Shown here: positions 1-8,246 of the stretch, one piece after another
Numbering within the stretch: position 1 is the stretch's first letter
How the letters are laid out: each line of letters begins with the position of its first letter
DNA from: Candidatus Omnitrophota bacterium
GTDB lineage: Bacteria > Omnitrophota > Omnitrophia > Omnitrophales > Aquincolibacteriaceae
Assembly: GCA_003140935.1 (NCBI GenBank)
Contig: PLLJ01000019.1
Span: 18,816-57,188 of the forward strand
Length of the DNA: 38,373 bases
Direction of reading: 5' to 3'
Position numbers and translations under genes: made by a program
The notes under the pieces: model-generated
Told to the model about the DNA's origin: nothing
Seen by the model: only the letters and a program-made list of their open reading frames with translations
Databases searched by the model: none

Positions 1-582
1 GTTGCCGAACATGCTGAAAGACCAGCCGAGGCATTCCCCGGCTTTCTCGACCTCGCCTTTCATGAGAAGCTCGCGGACTCGAGAACTTGAAATAGGTTTT
101 CCATCCAATATCACCGGTCTCATTTTCCTGAAAAGGAACCCATTCACCTTCGCCAGCCCCTCCATCAACCTTGTATCCCCTTTCCGGCCGTGCCCGAAGT
201 GGGCGTCATGGCCCATGCAGATCTCACGGATATGAAGTTTTTTCACAAGAATCTTTTTCACAAAATCCTGGGGAGTTATTTTTGCGAAGGCTGGAGTAAA
301 AGACTGCAGAAAACAGAGGTCGATCCCGGCTTGCGCCAAATAAAAAAGTTTTTGCTCAACGCTCATGAGCATCATAGGCTTGCGTTCGGGGTGGAGGATA
401 CTGTGCGGGTGCTGGGGAAATGTTAAAACGGCTGCAAGGCCATGATGCTCCCGGGCTTGCGCCACTACATAACGTAAAAGTTTTTGATGCCCCAAATGAA
501 ACCCATCGAAATTCCCAAGCGCAAGGATGACGGGTTGGGACGAGCGGGCTTTATATTTTCGAAGATCCGGAATGATCTGCAT
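1..582 (-). CDS. ribF: Bifunctional riboflavin kinase/FAD synthetase, N-terminal part (leaves window)
   Basis: Translating the minus strand from the ATG at 582 gives 194 codons open to the window edge. Near residue 20 is the FAD-synthetase nucleotidyltransferase motif GNFDGFHLGHQ, followed by TFPQHP, and near residue 167 the ISSSRVRELL element that closes the adenylyltransferase domain. Family members are usually about 300 residues, so the C-terminal riboflavin kinase domain lies beyond the window. The protein phosphorylates riboflavin to FMN and adenylates it to FAD in the cytoplasm. Its start lies inside the last 32 bases of truB, in the common bacterial order rbfA-truB-ribF, so it is probably translated from the nusA-infB transcript. 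The ORF is 3'-truncated only by the window. Confidence 0.93.
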   Translation of the reverse strand, partial: MQIIPDLRKYKARSSQPVILALGNFDGFHLGHQKLLRYVVAQAREHHGLAAVLTFPQHPHSILHPERKPMMLMSVEQKLFYLAQAGIDLCFLQSFTPAFAKITPQDFVKKILVKKLHIREICMGHDAHFGHGRKGDTRLMEGLAKVNGFLFRKMRPVILDGKPISSSRVRELLMKGEVEKAGECLGWSFSMFGN

Positions 583-1291
583 GGAGTAAGGGAGCGCCTA
601 AGGATATTACTTTTTCGCGAAGTTGGACCGGCGTAAAGTTTTTCAGGTCTTCGATCGTCACGCTCTGCTCCAACTTAAATGGGCCGCTCCGAAGGCGGCG
701 CAGGCGTGCCAGGGTCGCGTAACAGCCCAGAGATTCGCCAAGATCGTTGACTAAGGTGCGGACATAGGTGCCTTTGGAAACGTAGGCCAAAAATTCCACG
801 AACTTTCCCTCTTTTTTTTCGAAACGGAATTCATGCACCGTGACCGGCCGGCCGTCACGCGGTATGGTCTTCCCCTGACGCGCAAGCTTGTAAAGGCGCG
901 TTCCTTCATGCTTAAGGGCCGAGACCATGGGAGGCACCTGGATAATATCGCCGGTGAACTGGTCGGCGGCCTTGGTGCGGATCATCTCGAGCGTGATGTT
1001 CTCCCAGGGTGCTTCTGCCGTGATCTTTCCATGACGATCGTGAGAATCGGTCTGAATGCCCAGTTCCAGCGCTCCAAAGTATTCCTTATCACAGGCGCTG
1101 AGTTGCATGGAGCTTTTGGTCGACTTGCCGAGCAGAAGCACCAAAAGCCCTGTGGCAAGGGGATCGAGGGTCCCGGCATGCCCGACTTTTTTGATCCCGA
1201 AGCGCCGGCGCACGAACGCGCAGACGTCATGTGAAGTCCAGTTCTCGGGCTTATCGACAAGCAACACGCCATCGATAAAATTCACATCCAT
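551..1291 (-). CDS. truB: tRNA pseudouridine(55) synthase TruB
   Basis: A protein of about 246 aa that isomerises U55 in the T-loop of tRNAs. The N-terminus carries the KPENWTSHDV segment and the catalytic motif HAGTLDPLATG, with the nucleophile Asp at about residue 43. A VSKGTYVRTL motif typical of the family lies in the second half. The C-terminal extension is short, with no obvious full PUA domain. I take the ATG at 1291 as start because its A overlaps the rbfA TGA (TGATG), a classic coupled start. A GTG one codon upstream is possible. The gene overlaps ribF at its 3' end. Identification is secure. Confidence 0.96.
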   Translation of the reverse strand: MDVNFIDGVLLVDKPENWTSHDVCAFVRRRFGIKKVGHAGTLDPLATGLLVLLLGKSTKSSMQLSACDKEYFGALELGIQTDSHDRHGKITAEAPWENITLEMIRTKAADQFTGDIIQVPPMVSALKHEGTRLYKLARQGKTIPRDGRPVTVHEFRFEKKEGKFVEFLAYVSKGTYVRTLVNDLGESLGCYATLARLRRLRSGPFKLEQSVTIEDLKNFTPVQLREKVISLGAPLLHADHSGSSKI

Positions 1292-1647
1292 CACACGGCC
1301 TTGTCTTTCTCTTCGATCTTACGAATGACCTGCCCGATTTCAAAATCCTTATCGAGTGAATCGTCCAACTCGAACTGAAGCTTCGGTGTGTAGCGCATCT
1401 TGATCGCGATGCCGACCTCGTGCTGCAGGAACCCGGCCGCGCGCTCAAGAACTTTGAGCGTTTCTTCTTTCTTCTTTTTATCGCCCATCACACTTATGAA
1501 CACCACGGCGGATTTGAGGTCCGGGGTGATTTTGACATGCATGACGGTCACAAAACCAAGACGCGGATCCTTGATCCGTTCCAGAATAAGATTGCCGAGC
1601 TCCATCTGAAGAAGCGATGCCACGCGTTCCGTTCGTTTTCCTTGCAT
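1291..1647 (-). CDS. rbfA: Ribosome-binding factor A
   Basis: 118 aa, the normal length for RbfA, a KH-like protein that binds the 30S subunit and helps 16S rRNA 5'-end maturation. Family features visible are the N-terminal helix (RTERVASLLQMELGNLI), the KDPRLGFVTVMHVKITPDL strand region, and the C-terminal RYTPKLQFELDDSLD segment. It follows infB but is separated from it by about 145 nt holding a terminator-like hairpin, so its expression may be partly uncoupled from infB. It overlaps truB at a TGATG junction. No unusual residues were seen. Confidence 0.95.
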   Translation of the reverse strand: MQGKRTERVASLLQMELGNLILERIKDPRLGFVTVMHVKITPDLKSAVVFISVMGDKKKKEETLKVLERAAGFLQHEVGIAIKMRYTPKLQFELDDSLDKDFEIGQVIRKIEEKDKAV

Positions 1648-1672
1648 AGTTCACCCCGTTAGAGACTGGGAA

Positions 1673-1690
1673 CTCACACTTAAGTGCGAG
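1673..1690. repeat. 18-bp near-perfect palindrome in the rbfA leader
   Basis: The 18 bases form a palindrome with one G-T type mismatch (nine pairs, central CTTAAG). It lies 26-43 nt upstream of the rbfA ATG. As RNA it would fold into a hairpin only with a loop opened at its centre; as DNA it could be a dimeric protein-binding site. Function is unknown. It sits just downstream, in transcription direction, of the terminator-like hairpin at 1721-1779. Confidence 0.4.
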
Positions 1691-1720
1691 CTGCATTAAA
1701 AAGATTGACCGAGTCATAGT

Positions 1721-1779
1721 AAAAAGGCGTTACTGAAAGTGCCAGAACCGGGGCCCGGCTTCCTTCATTAGTAACGCCT
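1721..1779 (-). terminator. Terminator-like hairpin between infB and rbfA
   Basis: On the minus strand, a 10-nt arm (AGGCGTTACT, 1779-1770) and its exact complement (AGTAACGCCT, 1734-1725) enclose a GC-rich inner hairpin around 1747-1758. The structure is followed directly by T residues (1725-1721). This resembles an intrinsic terminator, although the outer loop is long and the T tract short. It starts 13 nt after the infB stop. It could end a share of transcripts between infB and rbfA or protect the infB 3' end. Confidence 0.5.
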
Positions 1780-1792
1780 CCGTAATCGGTAA

Positions 1793-4057
1793 TTACAATT
1801 TTGCAGCAAACTTATCGATGCGGTAAGACTCCAATAGATCCCCTTCGCGAAGATCGTTGAAACCTTCCAGGGCAACCCCGCATTCGTAACCCTCCGCGAC
1901 TTCCTTAACATCGTCTTTGAAACGTTTGAGGGACGATAGCTTCCCTTCAAAGATCACAACGTTGTCGCGCACAAGCCTCACACGATGTTGCCGCGCAATA
2001 CGTCCTTTCATCACGATCGCTCCGCCAATATTGCCAACCCGTGAGGACTTGAAGATCTGGCGCACTTTGGTTTTGCCTTCGACCACTTCCTTAAGGTCCG
2101 GCTCCAGGATGCCCTCCATGGCCTTGCGGATCTTTTCAACTGCTTCATAAATGATGCTGTAAAAATGGATGTCGACGCCTTCCTTTTCCGCTAAGACTTG
2201 GGCTTTGGGATCGGCTTTCACATGAAAACCGATGACGATGGCATCGGAAGCCGCGGCAAGCATCACGTCCGATTCGTTGATCCCTCCGACAATGCCATGG
2301 ATTACGTGGAGCCGGCATTTTTCAGAGCTGATCTTATCGAGAGATTGGGTGAGGGCTTCGATGGACCCTTGCATGTCCGCTTTAAGAATGATCTTGAGCT
2401 CCTTGAAATTCCCTTCTGAAAGCTTCGAGTAAAGACTTTCAAGCGACATATGTTTCGGGGTCCCACGCATTTGCCGCTCGCGGAGTTCGAGGATCCTCTG
2501 CTCGGTGATCGTTTTTGCGATCTTCTCATCTGCCACCGCATAAACCGTCTCTCCGGCTTCGGGTACACCGTTGAGGCCGCTCAGTTCCACCGCATAGGCA
2601 GGTCCGGCCTCGCGCACTGTTTTGGCCCGGTCATTTTTCATGGCGCGGATGCGCCCCGTGTACTGGCCCGCCACCACAATATCGCCGAGTCTTAAAGTCC
2701 CTTTTTGGACGATCACGCTCGCGACGGGTCCGCTCCCCTTGGAGATATGGCTTTCGATCACCACTCCCACGGCCAAACGGTCGGGATTTGCTTTCAGCTC
2801 CAGGACCTCGGCTTCCAAAAGCAACATGTCCAGAAGATCTTCGATCCCTTTTTTTGTTTTCGCGGAGACTTTCACCACGATCGTTTTTCCGCCCCATTCT
2901 TCGGGTACGAGTCCAATCTTCTGGAGTTCACCCATCACCTTGGCGGGATTGGCGACCGGGAGATCCATCTTGTTCATCGCCACAACGATCGGACAACCGG
3001 CCTCGCGCGCGTGATCAATGGCCTCAATCGTCTGTGGCATCACGCCATCATCGGCGGCCACTACGAGCACAACCACATCCGTCACGTTCGCGCCCCGGGC
3101 ACGCATGGCCGTAAAGGCCTCATGGCCCGGCGTATCTAAAAATGTCACGTGCCCTTTGCCCGGGATATCAACGCCATAAGCGCCGATGTGCTGGGTGATA
3201 AATCCTTTTTCCTTAGCCGCTACGTTTGTGCTGCGAATCGCGTCAAGGAGTGAAGTTTTACCATGGTCGACATGGCCCATCATGGTCACGACAGGCGGCC
3301 GCGGCTTCAGTTTCAAGGGATCCTCTTCCACTCCGCTTTCAATGATCTCCTTGGCCTCATCCGCCATTTTTTTAATCTCGATCCCAAGGACTTCCCCGGC
3401 CGCGTAAACGATCTCTTCGTTCAAAAGCTGGTTCACGTTCGCAAAAATGCCGATCCCCATGAGAGCCTTGATCACTTCCGGGATTCTCCGATTCATCCTT
3501 TCCGCCAGATTCCCGACTGTGATCGGAAAACGGATCTCGACTACCGGTTTCACGGGAGTCACCGGAACGACGACTTTGGGGGCTTGAGTCGCCGGGGCTT
3601 CCACTTTTACTTTGGGCGCTTCCGTGACAGGAGCTGTCTTGGGTTGCGAAATCTCCTGGACTTTGCGCTCAACGGGTTTTGATTCGGATTTTTTTTCAGC
3701 AACAGGCTGAGCCGGGTGAGTCTTGGCTTCATGTACGGTTTTAGTCCTGGGAGCGACAATGACCGGGGATTCTTCTTTTTTAGCCGGTGCAGCGGCAACT
3801 TTCCTAACGCCCTCCGCCTCCGATTTTGGAACCGGTGCTTTCACTTCCGCAGCAGATCGCTTCTCATGAGTTTTGATCTCCACGGAGGATTTCGTTTTGG
3901 TCGATGTCTTAACGGCGGATTTTTTTTCTTTAACCGTTTTTATTTCTACGGTCTTTGCGGCGGATTTTTTGGGTGAGGGTTGTTTCCCGGCGGGGACTTT
4001 TGTGAGCTTTTTGGTCGTTTCTTTTTTTTCTTTGGATTTTTCTTTTTTTTCCACCAT
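1793..4057 (-). CDS. infB: Translation initiation factor IF-2
   Basis: 754 aa from the ATG at 4057, chosen because it lies 1 nt after the nusA stop and has a GGGAG ribosome site about 6 nt upstream; a longer reading from a TTG at 4090 would overlap nusA. Residues 1 to about 165 are a Lys/Ala/Pro/Glu-rich linker of variable composition. An IF2-N domain follows ([20 protein letters not shown]), then the GTPase domain with G1 [10 protein letters not shown]3 DTPGHEAF, G4 NKMD and G5 SAK, then domains II-IV with the C-terminal fMet-tRNA-binding barrel. It delivers initiator tRNA to the 30S subunit. The gene is probably coupled to nusA. Confidence 0.97.
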   Translation of the reverse strand: MVEKKEKSKEKKETTKKLTKVPAGKQPSPKKSAAKTVEIKTVKEKKSAVKTSTKTKSSVEIKTHEKRSAAEVKAPVPKSEAEGVRKVAAAPAKKEESPVIVAPRTKTVHEAKTHPAQPVAEKKSESKPVERKVQEISQPKTAPVTEAPKVKVEAPATQAPKVVVPVTPVKPVVEIRFPITVGNLAERMNRRIPEVIKALMGIGIFANVNQLLNEEIVYAAGEVLGIEIKKMADEAKEIIESGVEEDPLKLKPRPPVVTMMGHVDHGKTSLLDAIRSTNVAAKEKGFITQHIGAYGVDIPGKGHVTFLDTPGHEAFTAMRARGANVTDVVVLVVAADDGVMPQTIEAIDHAREAGCPIVVAMNKMDLPVANPAKVMGELQKIGLVPEEWGGKTIVVKVSAKTKKGIEDLLDMLLLEAEVLELKANPDRLAVGVVIESHISKGSGPVASVIVQKGTLRLGDIVVAGQYTGRIRAMKNDRAKTVREAGPAYAVELSGLNGVPEAGETVYAVADEKIAKTITEQRILELRERQMRGTPKHMSLESLYSKLSEGNFKELKIILKADMQGSIEALTQSLDKISSEKCRLHVIHGIVGGINESDVMLAAASDAIVIGFHVKADPKAQVLAEKEGVDIHFYSIIYEAVEKIRKAMEGILEPDLKEVVEGKTKVRQIFKSSRVGNIGGAIVMKGRIARQHRVRLVRDNVVIFEGKLSSLKRFKDDVKEVAEGYECGVALEGFNDLREGDLLESYRIDKFAAKL

Positions 4058-4058
4058 G

Positions 4059-5279
4059 TTATGCTCCCGCCTCTTCCTGCCCCTTTTCAACGTCAGGGGC
4101 CTTCTCCTCCGTTCCCTCCTCCGGAGGAACCGCTGCCTCGATAGATTTACTTGTCACGGTTTTTTTCGCCACGGTTTCTTTGGCCGATGCAAGAATCTTT
4201 TCGGCTGTCTTGGGGCCGATGCCCGGGATCTCGGAAAGCTCTTCCGCCGTTTTCTTAAGAAGATCCCGGATCCCATGAAGCCCTGCTTCTTTGAGGATCT
4301 CTTCCGTCTTTTCCCCAACGCCGTCCAACAAACTGAGAGGGATCTTCTGCGTAGCGCTGCGCACGTCGAGCTCCCAGCCAACCAGTTTTGACGCAAGCCG
4401 CACGTTTTGTCCCTTTTTCCCGATCGCAAGCGACAATTGATCGTCCTCGACCAGGATCTCGGCACTCTGCCGCTCGGGGTTGAGCGTGACTTTTTTAAGC
4501 TCGGCCGGCGCCATGGCATTTTTGATGTAGACCTCAACATCGTCGCTATAACGGATGATATCGATCTTTTCCCCTCCAAGCTCGCGCACAATGCTTTTGA
4601 CGCGCTGTCCGCGAACGCCTACACAGGAACCCACGCAGTCGATCTTCTCGTCTGTTGAGGTCACGGCAATCTTGGTGCGGGATCCGGCCTCGCGCGCGAT
4701 GGCCTTGACCTTCACGAGCCCGTCATGGATTTCCGGCACTTCCATTTCAAAGAACTGCGCCACAAGGTCCGGATGCGTTCTCGACAAAATGACTTCCGGT
4801 CCTTTGGACGTTCTTTTGACTTCCATCACGTATGCTCGCACCACATTCCCCTGGCGGAAATTGTCGAGCGGCGATTGCTCGCGCGCGGGCAAAATCCCCT
4901 CCGCCTTTCCGAAATCCACGATGATGGCCTTGGATTCGATGCGATGAACGCTGCCGGAAACGATGTCGCCTTGTTTGTGGCTGTATTCCGTAAAAATGGA
5001 TTCTCGTTCAGCCTCGCGAATCTTTTGAATAATGACTTGTTTTGCGGTTTGCGCGGCAATACGCCCGAAGCGGGGGTCGTTGATCTCTTTGCCGTCCAGA
5101 AACATGGTAATACGGAAGGTCTTGGGATCGATCTGAACGTCAAAGGAATCTCCTTTTTCAGGCGACCCTTTGCGACAAGCCGAGATCAAGGCGTGACGAA
5201 GCGCGTCCAAAAGGACCTCTTTGGTGATCCCTTTCTCTTTCTCGATATATTCCAGCGACGCCAGCAAGTCTTGTGACAT
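4059..5279 (-). CDS. nusA: Transcription termination/antitermination factor NusA
   Basis: 406 aa. In order: N-terminal RNA-polymerase-binding domain (about 1-130), S1 domain (about 135-200, GDIVSGSVHRI...), two KH domains with the signatures VGVRGQRVKSIV and LAIGKKGQNVRLA, and one C-terminal helix-hairpin-helix region (LLDGVGEKTEEIL, IPGIGPKTAEKIL) with a charged tail. It is shorter than E. coli NusA (495 aa), probably with fewer C-terminal acidic repeats. It binds RNA polymerase and modulates pausing and termination. rimP, which normally precedes nusA, is absent here: the next gene upstream is an acyltransferase. A promoter and an intrinsic terminator sit in the leader, suggesting self-control by NusA-dependent attenuation. 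Confidence 0.97.
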   Translation of the reverse strand: MSQDLLASLEYIEKEKGITKEVLLDALRHALISACRKGSPEKGDSFDVQIDPKTFRITMFLDGKEINDPRFGRIAAQTAKQVIIQKIREAERESIFTEYSHKQGDIVSGSVHRIESKAIIVDFGKAEGILPAREQSPLDNFRQGNVVRAYVMEVKRTSKGPEVILSRTHPDLVAQFFEMEVPEIHDGLVKVKAIAREAGSRTKIAVTSTDEKIDCVGSCVGVRGQRVKSIVRELGGEKIDIIRYSDDVEVYIKNAMAPAELKKVTLNPERQSAEILVEDDQLSLAIGKKGQNVRLASKLVGWELDVRSATQKIPLSLLDGVGEKTEEILKEAGLHGIRDLLKKTAEELSEIPGIGPKTAEKILASAKETVAKKTVTSKSIEAAVPPEEGTEEKAPDVEKGQEEAGA

Positions 5280-5308
5280 TTTGTCCCTAATCCCTTCGGT
5301 GTTTTGGG

Positions 5309-5342
5309 AAAAAAAAGAAGTGGGTTTGTGCGCCCACTTCTT
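5309..5342 (-). terminator. Intrinsic terminator / putative attenuator in the nusA leader
   Basis: On the minus strand a perfect 10-bp stem (AAGAAGTGGG with CCCACTTCTT, 5342-5333 and 5324-5315) with an 8-nt loop is followed by a T tract covering 5316-5309. This is a textbook intrinsic terminator. It lies between the near-consensus promoter at 5366-5393 and the nusA ATG at 5279, with no ORF in between, so it should act on the nusA transcript itself. Confidence 0.8.
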
Positions 5343-5365
5343 CGCATTCCAAAATTGATGGACGT

Positions 5366-5393
5366 ATTATATAAAGAATTCCATGAAAGTCAA
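5366..5393 (-). promoter_or_regulatory. Sigma-70-type promoter of the nusA-infB operon
   Basis: On the minus strand: -35 TTGACT (5393-5388), 16-nt spacer, -10 TATAAT (5371-5366). Eleven of twelve bases match the housekeeping consensus. The predicted start near 5358-5360 gives a leader of about 80 nt that holds the terminator at 5309-5342. Confidence 0.8.
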
Positions 5394-5502
5394 CGAGAGT
5401 ATCTTGAACGTTCCTTCAGGGACACGCGGGATGGCCAGGGGTTCTTTTTACTCTAACTCGTTATTTTAAAAAGAGTTATGGGCAGATCATTCTTGCTAGT
5501 TT

Positions 5503-6405
5503 CTATATTTTTTGCGCTAAAGGAGTCCGCCAGCGGCGGTGGGCCCAAAGCCAATCCCCGGGCCGCCTGCGGATCTCTTCCTCGATCTTCGCAACATACT
5601 GTTGGGTATTGGCCAAAAGGTCGGCTTGGAGGTCCCCGGTCCTGATCAGCGGGAACAACGGGCCGTATTTTATTTTAGAATAACCGTTTTCATCGCGATA
5701 AAAGAACGCCGGCAGCACCGGGTATTCGTATTTAAGAGCAAGCATCGCCGGCAAGGTGCTGGTAGCGGCTTTGCGTCCGAAAAAATCCACCCACACCGAC
5801 CCCCGGCTCTCATGCTGGTCGATAAGCACGGCCAGGATCCCGTGCTGTTTAAGCACCTTGATAGAAGATCGCACGGCGCCCGATTTTTCAATGTTGGTCA
5901 GATTCGCCGCTTCGCGCATTGCCAGGACATACCGATAAAGATAAGGGTTCTTCAGCGGACGACCCACCGCATGCACATGAAGCCCTTGCCTTTTGAGGGG
6001 GATCGCGAGCCACTCCCAATTCCCGAAATGCGAAACTATTGCGATAAAACCGCCTTTTTTTTTGACTGCTTCCATGAGCACTGTCACGTCCGGCGGCTCG
6101 ATGTAGTGCTCGGGACGGGTAGACGCTTCGGGCGTTCGCAGGAATTCGAAGACGAGTTTGGAAAGATTCTGTATCGACTGTTCGGCAATACGGAGAAGTT
6201 GGGCCTCGGTTTTTTCCTTTCCAAATGCCAGACGAAGATTTTTCAGCATGGTCTCCCGCCGGATGCTAAGGAACCGGACTGCAAATATTCCAAGGACGTT
6301 TGCGATCTTGTAGCTTATACGAAGAGGAATGAGGCGGAGCAGGAACGCCAGGATCCTGAAGGCAACATACTCGGCCAAGAATAAGCATTTTTTGATAGGA
6401 TTCAT
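5503..6405 (-). CDS. Lysophospholipid/lipid A acyltransferase, LpxL/HtrB family
   Basis: 300 aa from the ATG at 6405, the usual length for Kdo-lipid A late acyltransferases. The frame stays open upstream through the tRNA-proximal intergenic element, but that extension has no homology-like features, so the longer start is rejected. An N-terminal hydrophobic anchor (about residues 8-45) precedes the catalytic HX4E motif in SHFGNWEW, then RPLKNPYL and a C-terminal region ending near RRRPGDWLWAHRRW, a signature of this family. It would transfer an acyl chain to a lipid A precursor at the inner-membrane cytoplasmic face, implying an outer membrane with LPS. Other family members acylate other glycolipids, so the substrate is inferred. 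Confidence 0.88.
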   Translation of the reverse strand: MNPIKKCLFLAEYVAFRILAFLLRLIPLRISYKIANVLGIFAVRFLSIRRETMLKNLRLAFGKEKTEAQLLRIAEQSIQNLSKLVFEFLRTPEASTRPEHYIEPPDVTVLMEAVKKKGGFIAIVSHFGNWEWLAIPLKRQGLHVHAVGRPLKNPYLYRYVLAMREAANLTNIEKSGAVRSSIKVLKQHGILAVLIDQHESRGSVWVDFFGRKAATSTLPAMLALKYEYPVLPAFFYRDENGYSKIKYGPLFPLIRTGDLQADLLANTQQYVAKIEEEIRRRPGDWLWAHRRWRTPLAQKI

Positions 6406-6430
6406 AATAAAGAGGTTTGTTCTAGAAGTG

Positions 6431-6557
6431 CTATGAACCCCGCCGGGTTCATAGCGGGCAGCGGGAATCGGCGCCTTTGCTTCGCTCCGGTCGGCCACCC
6501 GCCCCACAAAGAGGACGTGGGTCCTCTTTGTTTGCAGGGTTCCCTTCGATTCCCGCT
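6431..6557. repeat. Structured intergenic element with two hairpins and tRNA-Gly-derived repeats
   Basis: This sits between the acyltransferase start and tRNA-Gly. It holds a perfect 10-bp hairpin with a 4-nt loop (6431-6440/6445-6454) and a second one (6507-6516/6521-6530). The 17 bases 6454-6470 are identical to the tRNA-Gly 3' end region 6621-6637. An 11-base inverted copy of part of this lies at 6547-6557, so 6460-6470 and 6547-6557 form arms around the second hairpin. No gene was recognised. It may be a small mobile hairpin repeat or the scar of an integration at the tRNA 3' end. Confidence 0.55.
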
Positions 6558-6619
6558 CGAACACCGTAGGCGGCTGACCTTGCGCCGCCACGATGTCGCA
6601 TTTGTTTCATAAAAAACAA

Positions 6620-6690
6620 AGCGGGCAGCGGGAATCGAACCCGCATGACTAGCTTGGAAGGCTAGGACATTACCATTATGCTATGCCCGC
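6620..6690 (-). tRNA. tRNA-Gly(TCC)
   Basis: The minus strand folds into a complete cloverleaf: 7-bp acceptor stem GCGGGCA/TGCCCGC, D-arm with AATGGTAA, anticodon loop CTTCCAA with anticodon TCC, and a T-arm with GGTTCGATTCC. CCA is not encoded. A short AT-rich inverted repeat (6601-6620) follows the 3' end. It has its own likely promoter at 6718-6746. The 3' 17 bases recur at 6454-6470. Confidence 0.95.
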
Positions 6691-6717
6691 ATATTTGCTA
6701 GGATGACATCGGCCGAT

Positions 6718-6746
6718 ATTGTAATGAATGTCCTTTGCTGAGGCAA
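6718..6746 (-). promoter_or_regulatory. Likely promoter of tRNA-Gly
   Basis: On the minus strand: -35 TTGCCT (6746-6741), 17-nt spacer, -10 TACAAT (6723-6718). The predicted start near 6711 would leave a 5' leader of about 20 nt before the mature tRNA at 6690. Nine of twelve bases match the consensus. Confidence 0.55.
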
Positions 6747-6802
6747 CCTTTCTCACAAGCCGGGATAATGAACATCGGATGAAGGAAGGTGTCAGGCTTT
6801 TT

Positions 6803-7621
6803 TCACTTGCCATCCGTCGTCCGCCGTCCTGCTTTCGAGGATTTATACATCAACCCCGTCACGAACACGGTCAGGCGTCTCGGACTCAGTCTTTCCGCAT
6901 AGATCATGAGCTTGTTCCAAAAACCATAGATCGCCGAGGGCCGGCTTGATCTCAAGAATTTTCTGAGCGCGAACCGGGCGACGTCTGTGGCTGAGGCGCT
7001 AAAGAACATTCTTTGCCTATCGATTCCCGCAGTCTGGTGGAAACGAGTAAGCGTATTTCCCGGGCACAGACAGAAAATGCGAACGCCGCTATTTTTGCAT
7101 TCCGCCCATAAGGCTTCGGAAAAATTGAGCACGAACGCCTTAGTGGCTGCATAAACGGCAAGATAAGGGAGCGGTTGGAATCCGGCGGTGGAGGCCACAT
7201 TCAAAATGCCGCCCGTTTTCCTTTCAAGCATTCCGGGAAGATAAAGCTTCGTTAAATGTGTAAGGGCTTGCACGTTAAGGTCCAGCATGGCTCTTGCATC
7301 CTCAAAGCTCGTCTCATTAAAAGAACCGTAATGTCCAACCCCGGCATTGTTGACAAGCACATCCACTGTAATGCCACTTTTCTGGGTCCATGCAAAAAGT
7401 TCCAGACGATCTTCCAATCGCTCCAGATCTTCGGGAAAAATATGGACGCTTACGCCGAAGCGGCCCTTGAGATCTTCCCTTTCCTGCTCCAATCGCTGGG
7501 TATTACGCGAGACGAGGACCAGATGGGCGCCCTGTGCAGCCAATTCGCGCGCCAGGGCCTTCCCGATCCCGGAGGAAGCGCCCGTCACAAGTGCGGTGAT
7601 GTTTTTGAAAGACTTCATCAT
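6803..7621 (-). CDS. Short-chain dehydrogenase/reductase, DltE-like
   Basis: 272 aa. The Rossmann cofactor motif TGASSGIG begins at about residue 14, followed by NNAGVG, then the catalytic Ser in NVASTAG and the YAATK Tyr-x3-Lys pair. The C-terminal tail is basic. These are the marks of classical SDRs of the broad-specificity COG0300 group that use NAD(P)H to reduce a carbonyl or oxidise an alcohol. The substrate cannot be told from sequence. Two adjacent ATG codons exist at 7621 and 7618. The start lies 3 nt after the recR stop with no clear ribosome site, so translation is probably coupled to recR. Confidence 0.9.
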   Translation of the reverse strand: MMKSFKNITALVTGASSGIGKALARELAAQGAHLVLVSRNTQRLEQEREDLKGRFGVSVHIFPEDLERLEDRLELFAWTQKSGITVDVLVNNAGVGHYGSFNETSFEDARAMLDLNVQALTHLTKLYLPGMLERKTGGILNVASTAGFQPLPYLAVYAATKAFVLNFSEALWAECKNSGVRIFCLCPGNTLTRFHQTAGIDRQRMFFSASATDVARFALRKFLRSSRPSAIYGFWNKLMIYAERLSPRRLTVFVTGLMYKSSKAGRRTTDGK

Positions 7622-7624
7622 GGT

Positions 7625-8227
7625 TTAATGAAAATCATGACGCCCTGAAAAAGCGCGGGAAAGCGTGGCCTGGTCCGTATATTCGATGTGACTGCCAACC
7701 GAAATACCGCGAGCGAGGCGCGTCACTTTTACCTTGGAAGGCGCCAGGACCTTTGCGAGATAGAGCGCGGTCGTGTCCCCCTCCGTGTTGGGGTTGGTCG
7801 CTAGAATGACTTCCCGGATCTTTTTTTGCTTCACCCGTTCAAGCAGATCTTGAATGCAGATCTGGTCCGGTCCGATCCCGTCCAGCGGCGACAACGCGCC
7901 CAGAAGAACGTGATAGACCCCAGGATGGCTTCCGGTCTTTTCGATCGCCGCGACATCCTTGGGATCCTCGACCACGCAAATAAGTCCATGATCGCGACCC
8001 GGGTTTGAACAGATGTGACAGATCTTTTGATCCGAGAAATTGTGGCAAACGCTGCAAAAAACAACGCTCTCGCGAAGTTGTTTAATGAGCTCCCCGAGAG
8101 TAAAAGCCTCTTCTTTCTTCGTTTTCAGAAGATAAAAGACCATGCGTTCGGCTGAACGCTTGCCGATACCGGGAAGCTTGGAGAACGCCTCGACCAGTTT
8201 CGTCATTAATTCCGAATAGGCTTTCAT
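7625..8227 (-). CDS. recR: Recombination protein RecR
   Basis: 200 aa, the exact family length. N-terminal helix-hairpin-helix (KLPGIGKRSAERM), a four-cysteine zinc site (CSVCHNFSDQ.. with CHIC), and a Toprim domain (CVVEDPKD, ILATNPNTEGDTTALYLA) are all visible. RecR works with RecF/RecO to load RecA on gapped DNA. It lies 19 nt after dnaX. In many genomes ybaB/ebfC sits between dnaX and recR; here it is missing from that position. Confidence 0.97.
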   Translation of the reverse strand: MKAYSELMTKLVEAFSKLPGIGKRSAERMVFYLLKTKKEEAFTLGELIKQLRESVVFCSVCHNFSDQKICHICSNPGRDHGLICVVEDPKDVAAIEKTGSHPGVYHVLLGALSPLDGIGPDQICIQDLLERVKQKKIREVILATNPNTEGDTTALYLAKVLAPSKVKVTRLARGISVGSHIEYTDQATLSRAFSGRHDFH

Positions 8228-8246
8228 GGCTTGGCTTCCGGGCGGA

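Noticed and set aside
4058..4090. Longer infB start (TTG at 4090)
   Set aside because: It would overlap nusA and lacks a ribosome site; the ATG at 4057 has GGGAG and a tidy 1-nt gap.
5539..6384. 281-codon open frame on the plus strand
   Set aside because: Antisense of the LpxL-like gene, whose HX4E motif and typical length establish the minus-strand frame.
6406..6591. 62-residue N-terminal extension of the acyltransferase
   Set aside because: The extension runs through hairpins and tRNA-derived repeats; the protein has normal family length and N-terminal anchor from the ATG at 6405.
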